Below, one piece after another: positions 1 through 11,530 of a stretch of 64,000 bases of DNA. The notes under the pieces were generated by a model that did no database searches, had not been told where the DNA came from, and saw only the letters and a list, made by a program, of their open reading frames with translations. A program made the translations under genes and the position numbers. This DNA is from Stomoxys calcitrans (taxonomy: Eukaryota; Arthropoda; Insecta; Diptera; Muscidae), in assembly GCF_963082655.1 (NCBI RefSeq), contig NC_081553.1, positions 226,537,070-226,601,069 of the forward strand. The letters run 5' to 3'. Within the stretch, counting starts at the first letter, position 1. Each line of letters opens with the position of its first letter.

Positions 1-25
1 CAATAACAACAATAACAGTGCAGGT

Positions 26-102
26 TATATGTACATAACCTGATATAGCTGCCATATAAACCGATCTGGGATCTTGACTTCTTGAACCTCTAGTTTTTTT
101 AA
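26..102 (+). repeat. Fragment of Helentron/DINE-like family B
   Basis: A short piece carrying the internal family-B module (cataacctgatatagctgcc, then a 'gggatcttgacttcttga' block) that recurs in the full copies at 31609-33028 and 53012-53512. It runs up to the window edge and may continue to the left. Confidence 0.7.
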
Positions 103-124
103 TAAAATTTATTAAATATATATA

Positions 125-359
125 TTGGGTCGCCCAAAAAGTAATTGCGGATTTTTCATATAGTCGGCGTTGACAAATTTTTTCACAGCTTGTGACGCTG
201 TAATTGCATTCTTTCTTCTGTCAGTTATCAGCTTTTACTTTTAGCTTGCTTTAGAAAAAAGTGTAAAAAAGTATATTTGATTAAAGTTTATTCTAAGTTT
301 TATTAAAAATGCATTTACTTTCTTTTTAAAAATCCGCAATTACTTTTTGGGCAACCCAA
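125..359. mobile_element. 235-bp mariner-derived MITE, copy 1
   Basis: The ends are inverted repeats (TTGGGTCGCCCAAAAAGTAA at the left, its near complement at the right) and the element is flanked by TA on both sides, the target duplication expected of Tc1/mariner elements. It matches MITE copies at 50847-51077, 52407-52641 and 63016-63253. Its sequence equals the two ends of the mariner at 50810-51909 joined together, so it is an internal-deletion derivative. No coding capacity. Confidence 0.92.
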
Positions 360-1181
360 TATATATTTTTTTTGAATTAAACTGAAAATTTCGCTCCCTT
401 TTTGGGCGAAATTTCGATTTCATTAATTTTTCATGACTTGAACTCATATTCACCTTTCGTGCCGAAATCCCATTTTTATATTTGCTTAAATGAGCAAACT
501 GCCCATTCTACATGTATTTCATCTTTCGTGCTCATCTTAGTTTTTTTGTGACCGGCGAACTGAGTGAGGTTAATATTTATTGTCATAATAAACATAACTG
601 CACTCTATATACAATCCACATGCGTGCATACATACCACTCATGCCACTAACAAGTCTATTACTATAAATTATTTATTTCCGTACTATTTAATTACGGAAT
701 TGCGATTACGATGACACACCACAAAGCCGGAGGCGGAGAAGAAGTAGTATGCAACCCTATAACGTGTGCGTTTGTTTGTACTTCTTACACTCAAGCTTTG
801 CTTAACAACTGTCAATAGAACTTGGTTCTCTTGTCTTGACTCTCACTTAGTTCTTTAGATAGGGAAATATGAGAGAAGAGCTGAGTTGTATTAATTGAAT
901 TTCTGGGAAAAAAGGTAGAGGAAGGTAGGTGAGAGTGAAATGTGCAAATTGGGGATGAGTTTGTTGGCGTTGTACAATTGTGCAAGAAATAGAGAAACAT
1001 CAGCTCTCAGAGAAAAGAAGAGTAACATACAGTGAATGCCATTATTAGTCGGTTTTTGTAATTTTTTTACAAGTTGAAATTTTTAAATTGTAATATGAAA
1101 CAATTTGCTAAAAAATTATTTTTAATCCAATTTTAAACTATATCCTCACAATGAAACTAATCATAATCATAACCATGTTAT
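360..1181. other. Intergenic, no gene seen
   Basis: AT-rich DNA with no convincing coding exon, RNA gene or recognisable repeat. Short open frames on the minus strand near 812-1000 are of low complexity and have no family resemblance that I can see. Confidence 0.5.
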
Positions 1182-2088
1182 AACAAGTAAAAGGGCATTA
1201 AGTTCGGCCGGGCCGAACTTTGGATTCCCACCACCTCGGGTATATATGAAAACCCCCTTTCGTCACAATCCGGTGAAAATTAGATAACTTATGCTCCCAA
1301 ATGCGGCACGGACATTAAGTGGTCTAATAAATAAAAGTCTCTGTTGAATTTTGTATTTAAAATTTCAACAAAATCGGGTAATAAATAAAGCTTTAATGAG
1401 CTTTAGGCCCTTAATCTATATGACAGCTTTATCCAAATACAGTCCGATCTTTTCCATATTTGGATGGCCTAAAACTACTTACTGTTTCAAGTTTCAGCGA
1501 AATCGGAAAAAAATAAAGCTTTTATGGGCTTCATACTATTTATCAAATATGGTTTGGTTTGGATCGGTCTAAATATAGTCCGATCCAAACCATATTTGGG
1601 GCGGATGTCGGGAGACCTAAAATTACCCACTGTTTCAAATTTCAGTGTAATCGGACAATAAATAGGGCTTAGTCCGATCTAGGCCATATTTGGGTCAGAT
1701 GTCGGGAGGCCTTAAACTACTCACTGTTTAAAATTTCAGCGAAATCGGATACAAAATAAAGCATTTATGGGCATTAGATCCTTTATCGTCAAATCGGTCT
1801 ACATAGAAGCTATATCCAAATATGGTCCGATTTGGCCCGTTCAAGAACTTAACCAGCGCGGATCAAAAAGACGTATCTGTGCCAAATTTCAGCTCAATAT
1901 CTCAATTTATGAAGGCTGCAGAGTGATTACAACAGACGGACGGACAGACACACGGGCATCGTTGAATCGTTTTAGAATTTTACGACAATCCGAAATATAT
2001 ATACTTTGTAAGGTTGGAAATTGAAATTTCGATGTGTTGCAAACAGAATGACTAAATGAATATACCCACGTTGGTGGGTATAAAAATG
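1182..2088 (-). mobile_element. Helentron/DINE-like element, family A, copy 1
   Basis: Complete copy in reverse orientation. It has the terminal hairpin AGTTCGGCCGGGCCGAACT at 1201-1219, then an inverted subterminal repeat (ttcccaccacctcgggtata) whose partner is tatacccacgttggtgggtata at the other end, several diverged about 130-bp modules (atttcagcgaaatcgg...) and a GTCY-type tract (ggacggacagacacacggg) near 1936. These parts and their order match non-autonomous Helentron (HINE/DINE-1) elements. No transposase is encoded; short open frames here are not genes. Confidence 0.75.
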
Positions 2089-4043
2089 TTAGCTTTACAT
2101 GTGTCCCAAAGTCATTGATACGCATTCCTAATCGCCTGATATGAATCCCCTTGAAAATTTGTGGGCCATTCGGATCGATGTGTTTGTGTGTAACCTTAAG
2201 AATATTCTTTAACAAAAAAATGATATTTATTTTATATAATAATAAGTTAAATATCTACTTCCAAAATATGTATTAAAAATATGCCAAATCATATAACAGG
2301 GGTGATAAAAATGAGCGATATTCAACGAAGTCATAAATTAACACTTATATATATACACTGTTAAATATTACTCACGGTATTATAAAAAACCGAATGTTAA
2401 TGCTTGGATTAAAAAAAAAAATTTTTCTATTAATTTTGTTTTTAGTGAAATTTTCTTTATAACAATGAATATTAAATAATTTCATTTTGATCTCTGAAAT
2501 ACAAACATACATAGATAAAAATTATTGCCCACCAAACTTTTATCGTGTCTTTTTCTATCTAGGCCCACCAAGCTTTTATCGTGTTTTTCTATCCAGGCAT
2601 GGACATTTTTTCAATCAAAATGTTTTTTTTTTATAAAATACTGAGTATTAATGGCACTCGCTGTAAGTTTGCTGAAAACTCTGAAGGCAAGAAGTTAGAG
2701 TTTTGTGCCTGCCAGTCCCCATGTTAGTGGATATTTGACTTTCGTGCTGGATGGGATTGATAATAAGAGCGCGCGCTCATTTCGTGTTGGTTGTTGTTTA
2801 ATGGAATTTGTTGATGTGAAGAATGATATGGATAAACAAAAGTGGCTGCAACAGTACAGACCATTATTGTTGTGATTTTACTCCTCTCATGCCACTTGAA
2901 TATAAACAAAAAGTAAATATAAATAAAACTTACTAAGAACAAAAAGACTTTTAGGAACATACCACAAATGTGCCTAGTTGATGACAATCATCAGCCGTTA
3001 ATGCAGTTTAACGCACTCTAAACAAACCAAAAAAATTACTGACTTCTTACTGGAAGAGCGAATCCCACAAAAGCAACAACAAAATCCGAGAAACTATGTA
3101 TTTTTTTTGAATGTGTGTATCTGTGTGCTCGTTTAACTCAAATTCGTAAGCAATCATTTATGTGTGTGTGTGTGTGTGAGACAGAGAGAGAGTTTTAAAA
3201 GTTGATCTTGAATTATGAATACCGCCCAGTGTTGGCACAAATAATAAGTTGGTACTTAATGTGGATACAAAAGTACGAAAGAGCTGATAATTTTTGGTGT
3301 TGTCAAAATTGATCGTTAGAAATGGGTAGAATACAAATATGGGTTAGGAAAAAGTCGTAGGGGTTAATTAAGAGGCTGTAGGCACTTAAACATTTCGACA
3401 AACATATGGAACTGTTTTCAACTTAAATGCAATATTTGTCCAGAATTGAGGTCTTACCGTGTAAAGGCTGGTACTATATTCATTTTTCGCAGGTGAAAAC
3501 ACATGTTTTTTAACGGTTACATTTTGATACACTACAAAAGTCTCTATGGTAACATAATATTTAAGAAAATTTTCATAAGTAATAAGGAAATGTCCTACTG
3601 AATGAAAATCAGAAAGTTTTTTTCTTTGCTTCAAAAGCTATTATCTAAAAATTTCGCCAAAAGCAAATATAGTTCCGCCCTTAATGGCCATAATCTTATT
3701 TCAATACTCTTGAGGAGTTTTATTTTCATAAGTACCATTTATCTCCAGAAACTGGTGATATTTGTGTTACCACTTTTCACAGATTTTGAAAAAAGACGAG
3801 AAAACGAAGGAAAAAGGGAAGAGGAACAGATAATTTCTCTTTGTTTGAGTGTTCAAAAAATATGTTTTTAGGAATTTCCTTATAAACTGCACAAGCAGGA
3901 TTATTTGATAACAGAAGACTCCTTTAGGGAGGGGAGCTTTACCCTATCGAATACCTGTGGGTATCCTTATTAAAAACATTTTTTCCCTGGGACTTATTTA
4001 TATGTAATTAACTTATAATAAATATATATGAGATTAAAAAAAA
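2089..4043. other. Intergenic upstream of the receptor gene
   Basis: No coding exon recognised. It holds a TG dinucleotide run near 3160-3178 with a following GAGAGAG tract, and a motif 'aaggctggtactatattc' near 3464 that recurs at 15413 and, less exactly, at 63653 (probable end of a small transposon). Because the first coding exon of the receptor begins at a splice acceptor (4394-4395), an untranslated first exon and the promoter should lie in or left of this interval; I cannot place them. Confidence 0.5.
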
Positions 4044-4050
4044 ACAACAG

Positions 4051-4159
4051 CAATCCCATGGCAGCCGGTTGTACGTACCGGATCGACCCGATGGAGTAAT
4101 TTATCGGCAAGGGCTGCCGCCTCAGTGTACAACACGCCGCTACAACAACAACAACAACA
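4051..4159 (+). mobile_element. Short LINE-derived element (SIDE), copy 1
   Basis: A 109-bp element made of the 5' leader of the LINE at 39522 (ggcagccggttgtacgtacc... ggctgccgcctcagtgta) fused to that LINE's 3' end (gctacaacaacaacaa). It is flanked by an approximate target duplication, 'agattaaaaaaa' at about 4031-4042 and again at about 4161-4172. Non-coding apart from the vestigial start codon of the parent. Confidence 0.82.
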
Positions 4160-4437
4160 TAAGATTAAAAAAAGAAAGAAATTAGCTACTATGGCCCTCT
4201 GCTCTGCCTCGGGTTTATAAGGCAGTAATTTAATATCAAAAGGTACCAAAATATCACCTTTATCATCTCTGAGAAATCCCACCAATATCAACCACACTAC
4301 TCACAGTTATGCCACACATACACAAACAGACACTTTGGCTTATCTGACGATGACGTCTTTAATTTCAAAAGTCTGGCTTGTTTTTTATCTTGCAGATGTT
4401 ATTTAAACAGTTAACACAAAGACAGACAGTCGGCAGC

Positions 4438-7400
4438 ATGGACTACAGATCCGTGAATCGTTGGCTAATCTTAGCATATTCCTTGGCCTTGATGACTGTC
4501 AAGGCACATGCCAATTTGCAACAACAAACCGGCGACACTGGCCACAATGATGCAGGAATCAATGGCGTAGGATTTGGCACTGGCTATGGAAATGACGGTG
4601 ACGAAGGCTTTGTAATGATAAACAAATGCTGCGAAAAATTCGAAATACGTATCGATTCAATTTGCAGTCAAGTCAATAAGAGTGGTAGGTATTGTATATA
4701 CATATGGCTGAAACAACATGCTTTAACCAAAAAAGAAAAAACCCAAACACAAGCTGACTCAAACATTGGCCAAGAGAAAGAAAGCTACCATGGTTTCATT
4801 TTCTTACACACCTAACGTACGATGCATTTTACCCCTCTTGCTATGTTTTATTGCAGAATATTACCAACCAATGTTTACCAGCTATGGCGGCCAACATAAT
4901 ATGCCGGTAAAATATAAATTCGTCATTGGTTTACCAGCTTGTGGTTCCATGCAAACTTGGCCCATTTACCATTACCAAGGTGTAAGTTCATTATTTTTCT
5001 TTGTTTTGTTCTTTCTTTTATTATTCATTTTGTTGTGTTTTTCTCTGGCAGAGCCCTGATAAGCTGGTTCTCTTGGAAGATGGAAAATTGCGACATTACA
5101 CCAACACCAATGAAGACGATGAAAATTCCGATTATTCCGAGTCGTTTGGAGATGATGAAAATAAACCGTTATTTTACGATTATGGACGTGATCAATACTG
5201 CATTGATAGGGTAAGTTAAATATGATATGAAAATTGTCGTTGTTGAATATTTAAAAAAACTTACAGCACATTTTGGTTTACTTAAAAAAAAATCCCCTTT
5301 GTTTTCCTATGTTTAAATAGAAGCAAGTCACAATGTGGTCTGAAGCCGAACAATATGTGAGGGCTGCTATATAAGTTTCTGGCCCAGGCAACAGCAACTA
5401 TTTGCAACCAGGTGCTGTAATTTGTGATTTCCTTTGGGAAGTTTGACATTTTCTAGCATAATCGTTTTGACGTGCAACCATCATTTGTGTGGTTACAGTG
5501 ACTTAAAAAAATTAATTTGACAAAACAAATGGAATTAGCTCGTGAACATTTTCGTGCTGCCATTTTTTACAACTTTCGTCGTGGGTTATCACGAAAGTGC
5601 ATATGGCACTGTGAAAAGCTGGTTTAATGAATTAAGTCGTGGCCGACGCTCACTCATTCCGTGAAAGCCGTCCAAAAACGGCCGTTGTACTAGAGAACAT
5701 TGATGCCGGACGTGAATTCGTTAATTTATCGTCATGTGACACACCGTGAAATAGAGCCATTCTCGGGCATTCCTTCCACCAGCATACATTCGATATTACA
5801 TGAAAAAAGGTTTGTTCTTGTTGGATGCCACACAAATTGGCAATCGCTTAAAAAAGGCTCGTGACGAATACAGCGAAGAAATGTTGAAAAAATACAATCG
5901 GGTTGCTTCAAAATGAAATAAAACAACAGTCGACAGTTTGGATCTTCAAAGACTAGCCAAATACAACGAGAGTTGTTTGTGGAAGAAGCATTTCGAAGCA
6001 AATGGTCGCCTATTTATGCAAAACTGTTCATGTGGCGACTGTTTCGCTTGAGCAACGCAGGATTGTTCATCCTAAGAGGTACACTACGATATTATTGCCT
6101 GAAGTCTTCGGAGAAATTCGAACAATTAACAAGAGCCGAGTTGGTAGCGTGCTTGGATTGCCGGTGCAGGGGTCGTTCAATGCCCGTCAGAAGCCTTGGT
6201 CTGTCGCTACTATGGTATCACATTGGACTTAAAATTGTTTAAGTGAGTCAGTAAAGGATTGCCACTCTTACCTATACTAACCTAACAAGAGAAGATGAAT
6301 CACTGTTCGCCATGACAATGCGAGCTCTCACACATCGCCTCAAACCAACGCCGGTCAAAACGTCGAATTTATGAGTCATCCGCCGTACTTCTTTCTATTC
6401 CCGAACATTTCAATGCATATGCGTGGTCAATGATGTTCGTCGCCAGAAAATGCTGTTGAAGCGTTCAAAAACCATGTTTCGAGGTGGAAAAAGTGCTTCA
6501 CAAATTGGTTTGGGCGTATGCAAAACATTTTTGGTGATCAAAATTTGCATTTTCATTATTAGATCAGAAATTTATATAGCACCCCTTGTACTATTGATAT
6601 CATCAATTATTTTATAGAAAATCGTTATATTTTGTATACCCACCACCGCAGGGTAGGGGGTATATTCATTTAGTCATTCTGTTTGCAACACATCGAAATA
6701 TCAATTTCCGACCCTACAAAGTATATATATATTCCGGATCGTCGTAAAATTCTTTACAACGATTTTTTTGAGTAGTTTTAAGCCTCCCGACATCTGACCC
6801 AAATATGGTTCAGATCGGACTATATTTAGATATAGCTGCCATATAGACCGATCTCCCGATAAAGGGTCTGAGGCCCATAAAAAACTTTATTTTCAACCGA
6901 TTTCGCTGAAATTTGAAACAGTGAGTACTTGTATGTCTCCCAACATACGACCGAAATATGGTTAAGATCGGACTATATTTAGATATAGCTGTCATATAGA
7001 CCGATATGCCAGATAAAGGGTCTGAAGCTCATAAAAGCTTTATTTATTAACTGATTTCATAGAAATCTTAAAAAGTAAGTTGTTTCAAGCCTCCCAACAT
7101 CCAACCCAAATATGAGTCAGATCAGACTATATAGATATAGCTCCCATATAGACCGATCTTCCAATTTAGGGCATTTATTAAGTAAGCCAGAAAACACTTT
7201 AACCGTTCAGTAGCCTATGAAGAGACCTTGCCACTTTTCGTGACCTTTTCCTTACTACCCACTTTTTGTTGCTGATCTATATCTGAATTTCAGTTTTTTT
7301 ACAAAAATTAGGTAAAACTTTTTTTATTAAAAAAAAAAAAAAATCAAAAATGTGCAGAGTGCTTCGTTGCCACCAAAAATGGTTTCCGATCGGCCTATAT

Positions 7401-9068
7401 GGTTTCGAGGGTTTAATAGGTGTGGGCCGGCCCTGTATACTTGGTCCCGAATACAAATATCTAAATTATACTCTACTTCAAATGACCCTCCAATTGAACA
7501 CCATTTTGTCCCAATCGGCCTTCATGTCGGCTTGGGTGGATTTTTGGGCTGTGGATGGCCCCCTAAGAACTTTTCCCCAAGTGTGGCACCCCAAACAATT
7601 GTTTCGATACATAATTACCGGCCGTGGTCTGTATATCTGTAAGGCAATGGAATGGGTTTGCAGAGCCTTGTTCTCAAATAAAGCTACCACATTGAACATC
7701 GAACAGCAATCATTCACATGCGAAAAGTTTCCCCACTTTTTCCTAATCGAAAATTTGTATTTGCAATTGCATTCGAATGCATCGCATCATTAATGCACCT
7801 CCTGGGAAAAAAATGCATCATTCTGAGTAGATACTGGCCCCATTCAGATCCTAATATTTGGAAGGCAAAAATCTGGGTTTTCGTTAAAAGTTTATTTATG
7901 CCAAAATTCATTTTTTCTATTCTAATGCAAAATTTTTTTATTAAAAATTGGTTTAATCTCTTTTCTCTTCTTTATATCTTGTTGCAGGCTATTTCAACAT
8001 CTGGCAATCACCGACAGGTCTTATTTGCTAACATTTGTTTGGCCAAGAAAGAATTAAAATGGACCGATACAAGTTTTTTGATGCGTAAAATATTGAATCC
8101 TATATTTCATGTGATATCCTTGATAATGCTGCTCATAATAGCCATAGTGTATTTCATTTTACCCACCTTAAGGTAAGTTAAAGTTAAAATTATGTTTGAC
8201 GAATTGATTGAAAACTGTTTTTCTTTTTTATTTTCTTTAGGGATCTGGTGGGCAATATAGTAACGACTATTGCCGTTTGTCTAATGGTGGGTCAAGTGGC
8301 CGATCTTGTTCGCATATTCACCGAATTCACTTCACACGTTAGTTTCATTGTGGCCGACATAATATTGTACTTTAGCATATTGGCTGCCTTCTTTTGGTTA
8401 AATAGTTTCGGTTACTATATTTGGAAGACATTTCGCTCACGCAATGTATTCTTAAGGGTAACTGATGCCCGCAAATATTGCTATTACTCGGCCTATGCAT
8501 GGGGCACAACGGCATTTATGGCAGCAATGGCTGTCTTTGCACATTTCTTTTTGGATGCTGAGACATATAAAAAACAAAATGTGGTAGCCGATCAGGAGAC
8601 AATGGGCTGGTTGGGTATAGCCATATTTTTTGCACCCATAGCCTGTACCATACTGGTGGATATATTCTTCTATGTGACAACATTGAAGCTAATAAATCGA
8701 CGAAATGTTTATGGACGCATACAACATAAGTTAAAAGCTAAGTAAGTAGATGATTATGTTATTTCACTTAAGATGTGTTATTTATTTTTTTTTGTTTTTC
8801 CTCTTGCAGCTTTATAATGTTTGCATTAATGCTTTTAGTTTTGACCGCTGGCTGGTTATTCCTATGTCTCTCTTGGCTAAACTTTGAAGGGCTATTCTAT
8901 GCCCAAATTGTGGTCAATGCACTGCAGTCACCCTTGCTGCTGTACATCTGTGTTCTAAGGCAAAAGCATGTAACATTTCTTCTAAAGAAATCGTGTTGTT
9001 ACAATGAACCACCTTCAACCAATGATTGGGGCGATGAGATGCATTATATGAACTGTAATGATTATTAA
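4438..9068 (+). CDS. mthl5: Methuselah-like G-protein-coupled receptor, probably mthl5
   Basis: Class-B-type seven-transmembrane receptor of the methuselah family, acting at the plasma membrane. Coding exons: 4438-4684, 4857-4981, 5052-5210, 7988-8172, 8241-8741, 8810-9068; all junctions are GT/AG and phases agree, giving 491 aa. I see a signal peptide (residues 1-24, MDYRSVNRWL...KAHA), a cysteine-containing ectodomain to about 210, and seven hydrophobic spans near 216-235, 243-262, 271-294, 321-343, 361-387, 407-430 and 437-458. The exon starts at 4396 after a cttgcag acceptor; an in-frame ATG at 4396 would add 14 residues, but 4438 has a better context and signal peptide. The short divergent ectodomain and the Cad87A linkage point to mthl5 rather than other mthl genes; ligand not predictable. 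Intron 3 is swollen by transposons. Confidence 0.8.
5356..6588 (+). mobile_element. Degenerate mariner transposon in mthl5 intron 3
   Basis: About 1.23 kb, flanked by TA, with imperfect inverted ends (gggctgctatataagtttct at the left; agaaatttatatagcacccc at the right). The plus-strand reading resembles mariner transposase: MELAREHFRA near 5529-5560, then LPEVFGEI around 6099-6120 and HHDNA-like and DLAP/HPPYF-like remnants around 6300-6400. It is full of stops and frameshifts. A foreign block of roughly 150 bp (about 6140-6293, containing 'tggtatcacattggactt') splits the transposase. Dead copy. Confidence 0.85.
6630..7195 (+). mobile_element. Helentron/DINE-like element, family A, copy 2 (3'-truncated)
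   Basis: It begins with the family-A 5' end (tttgtatacccaccaccgca) and carries three internal modules (gatcggactatatttagata...), but lacks the 3' inverted repeat and hairpin. It lies in mthl5 intron 3, directly behind the mariner. Confidence 0.75.
7196..7987. other. Remainder of mthl5 intron 3
   Basis: Open frames of up to 150 codons exist here on both strands, but neither resembles the receptor nor any family I know. Exon 3 (ending ...YCIDR) joins directly and in phase to the exon at 7988 (AISTSG...), so no exon is needed here. The stretch 7350-7640 is comparatively GC-rich, with phrases like 'ccgatcggcctatatgg', and is probably another old repeat. Confidence 0.5.
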
Positions 9069-9471
9069 GTAAACCAGTGCTAACCAGTCCCTTCCTCTTC
9101 CCTCACAAACAATTTTTGGCAGCGAACTGATTTTTATATATAGTAATGTTATCGTATGAGACATGACAAACTTTAGTGTTTATAGAAAATTTAGCATTTA
9201 AAAATGATGATCAAGTACAACTATTGCGAAATTCCATTAAATATATGTAGAGATGTTATGTGATGAATTCTGCTGAAAACTCGGCACGTAGTCTACAATC
9301 GGACACATCGTTTGTATTACAAACAACTCAATAACTATTAATATGTATAGGTTTTGTATCTAAATCTAATCATGACTCACCTAAGTGTTAGGAATTTTTT
9401 TTATAATAATCCATTATATGTATACATTAAATGTATATTAATTAAATATTTACAAAAAACAAAACAAAATG

Positions 9472-9477
9472 AATAAA
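9472..9477 (+). terminator. Poly(A) signal of mthl5
   Basis: AATAAA about 400 bases after the stop codon, giving a plausible AT-rich 3' UTR from 9069 to about 9495. Confidence 0.55.
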
Positions 9478-9849
9478 GTGTACTTAATTTATGACTTAAA
9501 GTTAAAAATCATTTTTAAAAAATTACATTGATTAGTGGTTGTGAAGGAGAAAATTATAATGATGTTCTCTACACCGAGAAAAAAATCGGTTTCAATCACG
9601 AAATTTATTGATCCAATTAGTTTTTTTTATTGAAACTGCTTTTGTCACAAAAACGGTGATATCAATCACAGTTTTCGAAGTTATCGTTCGAGTTTTCGAT
9701 GATTGAAAAAATTTAAAAAATTGCAAATTCAATTAAAAATTTAATTAATTAATTAATTTTTCAATTTATTCAATTAAAGAAATGATTGAAATTTCAGAAA
9801 TTTGCAATTAATTTTTTCATTGGATAAAAAAATTAATTGAAACATTGAA
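9478..9849. other. Downstream of mthl5, AT-rich
   Basis: No gene. The interval 9573-9840 has interleaved 'atcggtttcaatca', 'aattgaaa' and 'tttcaatt' words that can fold back on themselves, probably a decayed inverted-repeat element. Confidence 0.4.
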
Positions 9850-10131
9850 AATATCATAATTATACCCAACACAACTAGATGGGAGCATACTAATCTAGTC
9901 ATTCCATTTGTAACACCTCGAAATATTAGTCTAAGACCCCATAAAGTATATATTATCTTGATCGTCTCGACGTTCTGAGTCGATTTATCAGTCCGTCCGT
10001 CGAAATCACGTAGCGGTCGAACGCATAAAGCTAACCGCTTGAAAATTTCCACAGATACTTTATATTGATTTAGGTCATAAGGGATTGCAAATGGGCCATA
10101 TCGGTTCAGATTTAGATATAGCTCCCATCAG
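9850..10131 (+). mobile_element. Helentron/DINE-like element, family B, 5' fragment
   Basis: Starts 'ttatacccaacacaactagatgggag' and continues with 'gtcattccatttgtaacacctcgaaatatt' and a GTCCGTCCGTCG tract, the family-B 5' region. It stops after the first module, where 'cagggacgtagccag' begins; that string looks like a hAT end but I found no partner for it. Confidence 0.65.
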
Positions 10132-10480
10132 GGACGTAGCCAGAATTTCTATAATTTTTTCTAAAGACAAAATTTAAAAAAAAAAATTTGATTACATTTT
10201 TTCTAAAGACTACATTTGATTTTTTAAGGACTAACTTTCAGCGAAAAACTCTCTAGACAACATTACCTCAAGATTATTTTTTAAAACCAAAAATTAAATT
10301 TTGCATAAACATTTTTAAAGTCTTTTTATTGTGCTTATCTGTCCAAGACAATATTTTCATAAAATTTTATCTATAGACAAATTTCAATAAACATGTTTAA
10401 AGACAGAATTTTAACATCGATTCTATTGTCCGATTTTGATGAAATTTTGTCTCTATATGTAAAAGAGACGCGTAATTGAC
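10132..10480. other. AT-rich spacer with possible hAT end
   Basis: Begins with CAGGGACGTAGCCAG, similar to hAT transposon termini; the matching right end was not found. The rest repeats 'aaagacaaaattt / aagactacatttg' words. No gene. Confidence 0.35.
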
Positions 10481-11530
10481 TGATCAACGCCCAGCCCAAA
10501 CAGCTAAAGCTTAACTCATGAAATTTGGCACGAATGTGGGTCTTGGGTCGTAGGTGCGCGATATGAAGGGGTTTTGTGATATTCGTACGTTTAGGTACTA
10601 AAAAGTACGAAGTGGTGGCTTTTTACCCATCGCGAACGGATGGGGGTAGAATTATGATTTTGGGCTCAAATTAAAGAGCGTTTCAAAAAAATAAGGATTA
10701 GGTGACAAAAATTTCCTAAACAGTACCGGAAGTCTGAAAAATTTTTACATTTAGTGCCACAATTGGTAATTTTTAGTACCTTCTTTGTTAAGTGAGCTAG
10801 AGCTTTGAATTTTGGTAACCTAATTTGCTATGCAAAAAAAGTTTTTGGGCATTTAGAAACCAAAAGTACCAAAAATGGTAAACTTTGCATAGGGCGAACG
10901 GGTAGAACTTCGAAATTTGACTTAAATGATTGTTGTTGCAAAATAAAGGGGGTAGATAGAAAAAATATGAAAAATAGTAATGAAAACGGGAGAAGTCCCG
11001 TACCATATTTGGTACCATTCACACTTTTACGTTTTAGTACCAAAAAGTACGAAATAGCTTATTTACTTTTACAGTGAAAGGGAAAAGGGTAAAATTAAAA
11101 TTACCGATGTCTTGACAAATATACGATAACTTGTACCAAAGATGAATTGTTGAAATCGTGCAAGGAGTAGAATAAAAAGTACCTAAGTGCTGTAATTGGT
11201 ACTATTTAGTACTTTCTTTATAGATTGAGTTATAGCATTGAAATTTGGAATACAGTTAGATCTAGGCATTATGTACCGAACGACCAGAAGATTTTTCAGA
11301 TATTCGTTCATTTTGGTAGCTACATCTTGGCAGTTTGCAAGGGATGACTAGAAGATTTTTTGGAAATTTGTACATTTAGTTACTAACACGTACAAAATTG
11401 TACTTTTTTTACGGATTAGGCTAAAGATATCAAATTTGCGTACATTTAGGCACTAAAACTTTCAAATGTCCTTTCTTTCGGATAAGGCTAAAGCTAATAA
11501 AAATTCGATACAGTTACAAATGGAAGCCAC
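10481..11530. repeat. Array of diverged repeats with paired GTAC words
   Basis: A unit of the form 'tttagtacyttctttrttgagctagagctttgaaatttgg' recurs, diverged, near 10500, 10760, 11200, 11395 and 11460, interspersed with 'tagtaccaaaaagtacgaaa' segments that are self-complementary. Spacing is irregular. It lies where further Aquarius exons would be expected, and no exon is visible in it on the minus strand. Confidence 0.5.

Noticed and set aside
1182..2088. CRISPR-like spaced repeats from the tandem modules
   Set aside because: The modules are long, diverged and continuous, in an animal genome; they belong to Helentron/DINE-like elements.
4766..5059. 97-codon open frame overlapping mthl5 exon 2
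   Set aside because: It is a shadow that runs through the intron; the exon reading in the receptor frame is the coherent one.
7350..7793. Open frames of 96-147 codons as a missing mthl5 exon or a separate gene
   Set aside because: Exon 3 and exon 4 of mthl5 join in phase without them, there are no suitable paired splice sites, and the translations look like nothing in the family.
10132..10146. A third hAT element starting CAGGGACGTAGCCAG
   Set aside because: No matching inverted right end or 8-bp duplication was found.
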